A DNA stretch of 9,594 bases from Marinosulfonomonas sp. (GTDB lineage Bacteria; Pseudomonadota; Alphaproteobacteria; Rhodobacterales; Rhodobacteraceae), in the NCBI GenBank assembly GCA_026989405.1, contig JALSJL010000428.1, positions 1 through 9,594 of the forward strand, in the 5' to 3' direction. Position 1 is the stretch's first letter. Every line of letters begins with the position of its first letter. The notes under the pieces were generated by a model, which did not search any database, was not told the origin of the DNA, and saw nothing but the letters and a program-made list of their open reading frames with translations. Shown here one piece after another: positions 5,799 through 9,594 of the stretch. Made by a program: the position numbers and the translations under genes.

Positions 5799-6734
5799 AT
5801 GGGTATGGTTCACGACATCGATCGGGTCGACCGCATCGCCGAGAAACTCGCCGAAGCGGAACAGATCAAGGGGCGTTCACCCTGGCAGGACGCGATGACG
5901 CGTTTCTTCCACAACAAGGCGTCCGTCGGCTCGCTGATCGTGCTGGGGCTGATCTTGCTGTTCACCATCGTCGGGCCGTATTTCGCCGTCTGGTCGAACG
6001 AGGAAATCGACTGGGACCGGATGGGCGACATCGCCGAGCTTGGCCGCCCCTCGATCGAGAACGGCCACTACTTCGGGCTGGATGACCTTGGCCGCGACCT
6101 TTATGCGCGCACCATTCAGGCGACGCGCACCTCGCTCATGGTCGGGGTGATCGGCTCGCTTGTGGCGGTGGTGATCGGCACGCTTTACGGCGCGGTGGCC
6201 GGTTTCGCAGGCGGGTGGGTCGACGGGCTGATGATGCGCATCGTCGATATTCTCATCGCCATCCCCTACATGTTCGTGATCATCCTGCTGCTGGTGATCT
6301 TCGAGCGGTCGCTGTTCATGCTGTTTGTCGGCATCGGCGTGCTCTCCTGGCTCGACATGAGCCGGATCGTGCGCGGCCAGACGCTCAGCCTGAAGAACCG
6401 CGAGTTCGTCGAAGCCGCGCGCGCCGCCGGCGTTGGCTGGTTCACGACCGTGCGCCGGCACATCGTGCCCAACCTGCTGGGCATCGTCGTGGTCTATGCC
6501 ACGCTGCTGGTGCCGGGCATGATCATGACCGAAAGCTTCATTTCCTTCCTCGGCCTCGGCGTGCAAGAGCCCAACACCTCGCTTGGTGCGCTGATCAACG
6601 AAGGCGCGGGCACCATCCTGCGCGGCACGCTCTGGCAGCTGTTCGTTCCGCTGTTTTTCTTCCTCACCATCATCATCAGCCTGTTCTTCATCGGAGACGG
6701 GCTGCGCGATGCGCTTGACCCGAAGGACCGCTGA
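5799..6734 (+). CDS. oppC: Oligopeptide ABC transporter permease OppC
   Basis: A 311-residue permease that pairs with OppB. It has an extended cytoplasmic N-terminus containing GRSPWQDAMTRFFHNKASVG (25-44), typical of OppC, then a first membrane helix at about 45-65. YFGLDDLGRDLYAR (91-104) is the conserved periplasmic motif. Further helices are near 113-136, 148-168, 172-190, 227-250 and 283-303. The EAA loop is EFVEAARAAGVGWFTTVRRH (202-221), matching the consensus better than the OppB loop does. The C-terminus GDGLRDALDPKDR is identical in pattern to known OppC. A second ATG 6 nt downstream (5805) is possible; 5799 is favoured by AGG 9 nt upstream. The stop is followed after 1 nt by the ATPase start, and the Shine-Dalgarno sequence of the next gene lies inside this reading frame. 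Confidence 0.95.
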   Translation: MGMVHDIDRVDRIAEKLAEAEQIKGRSPWQDAMTRFFHNKASVGSLIVLGLILLFTIVGPYFAVWSNEEIDWDRMGDIAELGRPSIENGHYFGLDDLGRDLYARTIQATRTSLMVGVIGSLVAVVIGTLYGAVAGFAGGWVDGLMMRIVDILIAIPYMFVIILLLVIFERSLFMLFVGIGVLSWLDMSRIVRGQTLSLKNREFVEAARAAGVGWFTTVRRHIVPNLLGIVVVYATLLVPGMIMTESFISFLGLGVQEPNTSLGALINEGAGTILRGTLWQLFVPLFFFLTIIISLFFIGDGLRDALDPKDR

Positions 6735-6735
6735 C

Positions 6736-8547
6736 ATGGCCCTGCTGACCGTCAAAGACCTGCATGTGACCTTCGACACGCCGGACGGGCCGGTCGAAGC
6801 GGTCAAGGGTGTGAGCTTCGAGATCGCCCCCGGCGAATGCCTCGGCATCGTGGGCGAAAGCGGGTCGGGCAAAAGCCAGACCTTCATGGCGGCCATGGGG
6901 CTTCTGGCCGAGAACGGCCACACCACGGGCTCGGTCGATTTCGATGGCCATGACCTGCTGCACCTGACGCCCGAGGAACACAACAAGATCCGCGGCGATG
7001 AGATCACCATGATCTTTCAGGATCCGCTGACCGCCCTGACGCCGCACATGCGCATCGGCGACCAGATGCAGGAGGTGTTGCGCCTGCACAAGGGCAAGAC
7101 CGGAAAAGAGGCGATGGACCTGTGCCTGCACTGGCTGGAGCGTGTGCAGATCCCCGAGGCCCGGCGCCGGCTGAGCCAGTATCCGCACGAGCTGTCGGGG
7201 GGCATGCGCCAGCGGGTGATGATCGCCATGGCGATGCTGTGCAACCCGCGCCTGCTGATCGCGGATGAGCCGACGACGGCGCTGGATGTGACGGTGCAGG
7301 CCGAGATCCTCGACCTGATGGTCGGGCTGCAGAAAGACGAAGGCACGGCGATTGCGCTGATCACCCATGACATGGGCGTGGTTGCGCGCCTGTGCGACCG
7401 CATGGAAGTCATGCGGCTGGGGGAATTCGTGGAAAGCGGCACGGCGGAAGAAATTTTCTTCACCCCGAAAAACGACTATACCAGGATGCTGCTCGATGCG
7501 ATGCCGCGCATTGACGAGCCGAACAAGTCCAGGCCGCTGTCGCCGATCCCGGAGGGTGCCGAAACGGTCTTGCGGGTCGAGGACGTCAAGGTGCATTTCC
7601 CGATCCGGCTCGACAAGGGATTGTTCGGCAAGAAGGTTCCGCTGAAGGCGGTCGATGGCGTCAGCTTCGATCTTCGCGCCGGCGAAACGCTGGGGATCGT
7701 GGGCGAAAGCGGCTGTGGCAAGTCCACGCTGGCACGCGCCGTTCTGCAGCTTGTGCCGCCGACAATGGGCTCGGTGGCCTGGCTCGGCAAGCCGATCGCG
7801 AACCTGAAGCACAAGGCGATGATCCCGTTTCGCAAGGACATGCAGATCGTGTTTCAGGACCCGCTGGCCAGCCTTGATCCGCGCATGACCATTTCGGCAT
7901 CCATCGCCGAGCCGCTCAAGACATTTCAGCCCGGCCTGACCTCGCGCCAGCGCAAGCTGAAGGTCGCGGAGATGATGGAAAAGGTCGATCTCGACCAGAA
8001 GCTGATCAACCGCTATCCGCATGAATTGTCGGGCGGGCAGAACCAGCGCGTCGGCATCGCGCGCGCCATGATCAACGGCCCGAAGCTGGTGATCTGCGAC
8101 GAGGCGGTCTCGGCGCTGGACGTGTCGATCCAGGCGCAGGTCGTCGATCTGCTGAAGGACCTGCAATCGGAATTCGGCCTGTCGATGATGTTCATCAGCC
8201 ACGACCTCGCAGTGGTGCGCGAGATCTCGCACCGTATCCTGGTGCTGTATCTCGGGCGCGCGGTCGAGCTTGCCGATCGTGACGCGATCTATGAAAATGC
8301 GCAGCACCCCTACACGAAATCGCTGATCTCGGCGGTGCCGATCCCGGACCCGCGCATCGAGCGCACCCGAAGCCGCATCAAGCTGCCGGGAGAGCTGCCG
8401 TCGCCGCTCGATCCGGGCGCGACGCTGCGCTTTCTGCCGTCGAAGCTCAAAGCCGGTGAGCGCGACTACGTGCCCCGCTTTGAAGAGGTCGCGCCGGGGC
8501 ACTGGGTTGCCGAGCACGACCCGCTTGAGGTCATTCTGGCCGGGTAG
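6736..8547 (+). CDS. Fused oligopeptide ABC transporter ATPase OppDF (two nucleotide-binding domains)
   Basis: A 603-residue cytoplasmic ATPase carrying both nucleotide-binding domains that are separate OppD and OppF proteins in E. coli. Domain 1: Walker A GESGSGKS (40-47), Q-loop Q95, signature LSGGM (153-157), Walker B LLIADE (173-178), H-loop H211. Domain 2: GESGCGKS (323-330), Q374, LSGGQ (431-435), LVICDE (451-456), H489. Both sites look catalytically complete. The first half resembles OppD (GKSQTFMAAMGLL) and the second OppF (ISAVPIPDPRIE, GELPSPLDP). The linker at about 258-280 and the C-terminus after 560 lack the cysteine-rich motifs of OppD and OppF; the last cysteine is C454. ATG 6736 is chosen over 6709 because AAGGA lies 8 nt before it, inside oppC, and MALLTVKDLHVTF is the usual ABC beginning. 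Last gene of the operon. Peptides are the inferred substrate from its neighbours. Confidence 0.95.
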   Translation: MALLTVKDLHVTFDTPDGPVEAVKGVSFEIAPGECLGIVGESGSGKSQTFMAAMGLLAENGHTTGSVDFDGHDLLHLTPEEHNKIRGDEITMIFQDPLTALTPHMRIGDQMQEVLRLHKGKTGKEAMDLCLHWLERVQIPEARRRLSQYPHELSGGMRQRVMIAMAMLCNPRLLIADEPTTALDVTVQAEILDLMVGLQKDEGTAIALITHDMGVVARLCDRMEVMRLGEFVESGTAEEIFFTPKNDYTRMLLDAMPRIDEPNKSRPLSPIPEGAETVLRVEDVKVHFPIRLDKGLFGKKVPLKAVDGVSFDLRAGETLGIVGESGCGKSTLARAVLQLVPPTMGSVAWLGKPIANLKHKAMIPFRKDMQIVFQDPLASLDPRMTISASIAEPLKTFQPGLTSRQRKLKVAEMMEKVDLDQKLINRYPHELSGGQNQRVGIARAMINGPKLVICDEAVSALDVSIQAQVVDLLKDLQSEFGLSMMFISHDLAVVREISHRILVLYLGRAVELADRDAIYENAQHPYTKSLISAVPIPDPRIERTRSRIKLPGELPSPLDPGATLRFLPSKLKAGERDYVPRFEEVAPGHWVAEHDPLEVILAG

Positions 8548-8678
8548 GGCGGCACTCATCGGCCGCTGTCGTGGCCTCTTCGTGCGCGCCGCCAACGTCA
8601 GCAAGGAGCGCCCGAAAGGAAGCGACGCGCGCGCCCGATCCGGTGGACCTTTGCGGCTGCCGGGGCTAGTCAGTCGCC

Positions 8679-9594
8679 ATGGCACAGTCATTTGACACAC
8701 TCGCAGCATATTACGACCACGGGCATGACGCGCTGATCGATGCGCGCAGCCCGTCGGAATATGCCCTCGACCACATTCCCGGTGCGATCAACCTGCCGGT
8801 TCTCAGCGACGAAGAGCGCGCCCGCGTCGGAACAATCCATGCCCGGGACAGCGCGTTTTCCGCAAAAAAGGTCGGCGCTGCACTGGTTGCCCGCAACATC
8901 GCCGTCCATCTCGATGGCCCTTTGTCGGGCCACGACGGCGCCTGGCGACCGTTGGTCTATTGCTGGCGCGGCGGGCAGCGCTCGGGGGCATTCGCGACCG
9001 TCCTGAAACAGGTCGGCTGGCGGGCTGACACCATCGAGGGCGGCTATCGCGCCTATCGGCGGCAGGTGGTGGCGGCGCTGTATGAAAACCCGCTGCCGCA
9101 CCGCCTTCTGGTTCTTGAAGGCCATACGGGAACCGGCAAGACCGAGCTGCTCGACATTCTGGCGCGGCGCGGGGTGCAGGTCGTCGATCTGGAAGGGCTG
9201 GCGGCGCATCGCGGTTCTGTCTTTGGTGCGGTGGCCCGGCCGCAACCGGCGCAACCGGCGTTCGAAGGCGCGCTTGCGCGGGCCTTTTGCGGGCTGGACC
9301 CGCAGCGACCGGTTCTGGTCGAAGCCGAGTCGTCAAAGATCGGCAACCTGCTGATCCCGCCTTCGGTCTGGAAGGCCATGCGCGCCGCACCCAGGCTGCG
9401 CATCGAGGCGCCGCTCGAGGCGCGCGCGGCCTACCTCACGCGCGCCTATGCCGATATCACGCAGGATGCGGCGGGCCTCGAAAGGGTGCTGGAAGGCCTG
9501 ATCCGGCACCAGGGCCACGAGCGCGTCCGGCACTGGCAGGAACTGGCCCGGGCAGGCGATGTCACGACGCTGGCAAGCGAACTGATGCACTTTC
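8679..9594 (+). CDS. mnmH: tRNA 2-selenouridine synthase MnmH (SelU), 3' end cut by window edge
   Basis: The first 305 residues are present, open to the window end; family members are about 350-365. The enzyme replaces sulfur with selenium in 2-thiouridine at wobble position 34 of tRNA-Lys, -Glu and -Gln, using selenophosphate, through a geranylated intermediate. The N-terminal rhodanese domain shows LIDARSPSEYALDHIPGAIN (19-38) and the active-site loop VYCWRGGQRSG (93-103); C95 is the catalytic cysteine. A P-loop domain follows with GHTGTGKT (148-155) and the diagnostic VDLEGLAAHRGSVFG (169-183). The start is ATG 8679: an in-frame TAG at 8667 excludes a longer protein, and the ribosome binding site is weak. 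It lies 131 bp after oppDF on the same strand with no clear terminator between, but shared function with the transporter is not expected. Its presence implies SelD elsewhere in the genome. Confidence 0.94.
   Translation, partial: MAQSFDTLAAYYDHGHDALIDARSPSEYALDHIPGAINLPVLSDEERARVGTIHARDSAFSAKKVGAALVARNIAVHLDGPLSGHDGAWRPLVYCWRGGQRSGAFATVLKQVGWRADTIEGGYRAYRRQVVAALYENPLPHRLLVLEGHTGTGKTELLDILARRGVQVVDLEGLAAHRGSVFGAVARPQPAQPAFEGALARAFCGLDPQRPVLVEAESSKIGNLLIPPSVWKAMRAAPRLRIEAPLEARAAYLTRAYADITQDAAGLERVLEGLIRHQGHERVRHWQELARAGDVTTLASELMHF

Noticed and set aside
6709..6735. Upstream ATG for OppDF overlapping the oppC end
   Set aside because: ATG 6736 has a better-spaced Shine-Dalgarno sequence and gives the normal ABC N-terminus.
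4725..7010. Long minus-strand ORFs opposite oppB and oppC (4725-5813 and 5877-7010)
   Set aside because: They are His/Arg/Asp/Gln-rich antisense shadows of well-conserved permease genes.
8549..8566. Possible terminator hairpin after oppDF (GCGGC-8 nt-GCCGC)
   Set aside because: Only 5 bp of stem and no T-run; such short GC stems are expected by chance here. Nothing else was seen in the 131-bp gap.
6688..8709. 673-residue minus-strand ORF opposite oppDF
   Set aside because: It mirrors the ATPase gene. Its product is rich in Arg, His, Gln and Asp with no recognisable domain, as expected when strongly biased GC-rich codons are read on the other strand.
9242..9259. Tandem 9-bp repeat GCAACCGGC within mnmH
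   Set aside because: It encodes QPAQPA at a spot where the E. coli protein has the same length, so it is not an inserted duplication.

Overview
The window is GC-rich, with strong G/C bias at third codon positions. Its genes read like those of an alphaproteobacterium, most likely a member of the Rhodobacterales. The lineage is inferred from composition, the fused Opp ATPase and general protein resemblance; no marker gene is present to prove it. No mobile element, tRNA, rRNA, CRISPR array or prophage signal was seen.

Left part (1-2877). A PLP-dependent O-acetylhomoserine sulfhydrylase-type gene runs leftwards off the window edge. It is divergent from a small glyoxalase-fold (VOC) gene across a 161-bp spacer that holds a candidate promoter and a set of mutually exclusive inverted repeats around the VOC ribosome binding site. 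The VOC gene converges on a leftward glycosyltransferase-like gene, and the two stop codons share one CTAG. Upstream of the glycosyltransferase-like gene, on the same strand, is a 49-residue cationic ORF with a near-ideal Shine-Dalgarno sequence. It is a possible unannotated small protein or leader.

Centre and right (2878-8547). A 301-bp regulatory stretch with several dyads leads into a complete oligopeptide ABC importer operon, oppA-oppB-oppC-oppDF. OppA is the secreted binding protein, OppB and OppC are the two permeases, and OppDF is one polypeptide carrying both ATPase domains. A strong GC hairpin without a U-tract separates oppA from the rest and probably sets the excess of binding protein over membrane components. 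The permease and ATPase genes are packed with 3-nt and 1-nt gaps. OppA captures peptides in the periplasm, OppBC form the channel, and OppDF hydrolyses ATP to drive import.

Right edge (8679-9594). A 5' portion of mnmH/selU, encoding tRNA 2-selenouridine synthase, runs off the window. It is on the same strand but 131 bp from the opp operon and looks functionally unrelated.

The window is mostly ordinary core metabolism and transport. The points most worth a second look are the SD-sequestering repeats before the VOC gene, the small cationic ORF, and the OppDF fusion that has lost the C-terminal cysteine motifs of OppD and OppF.
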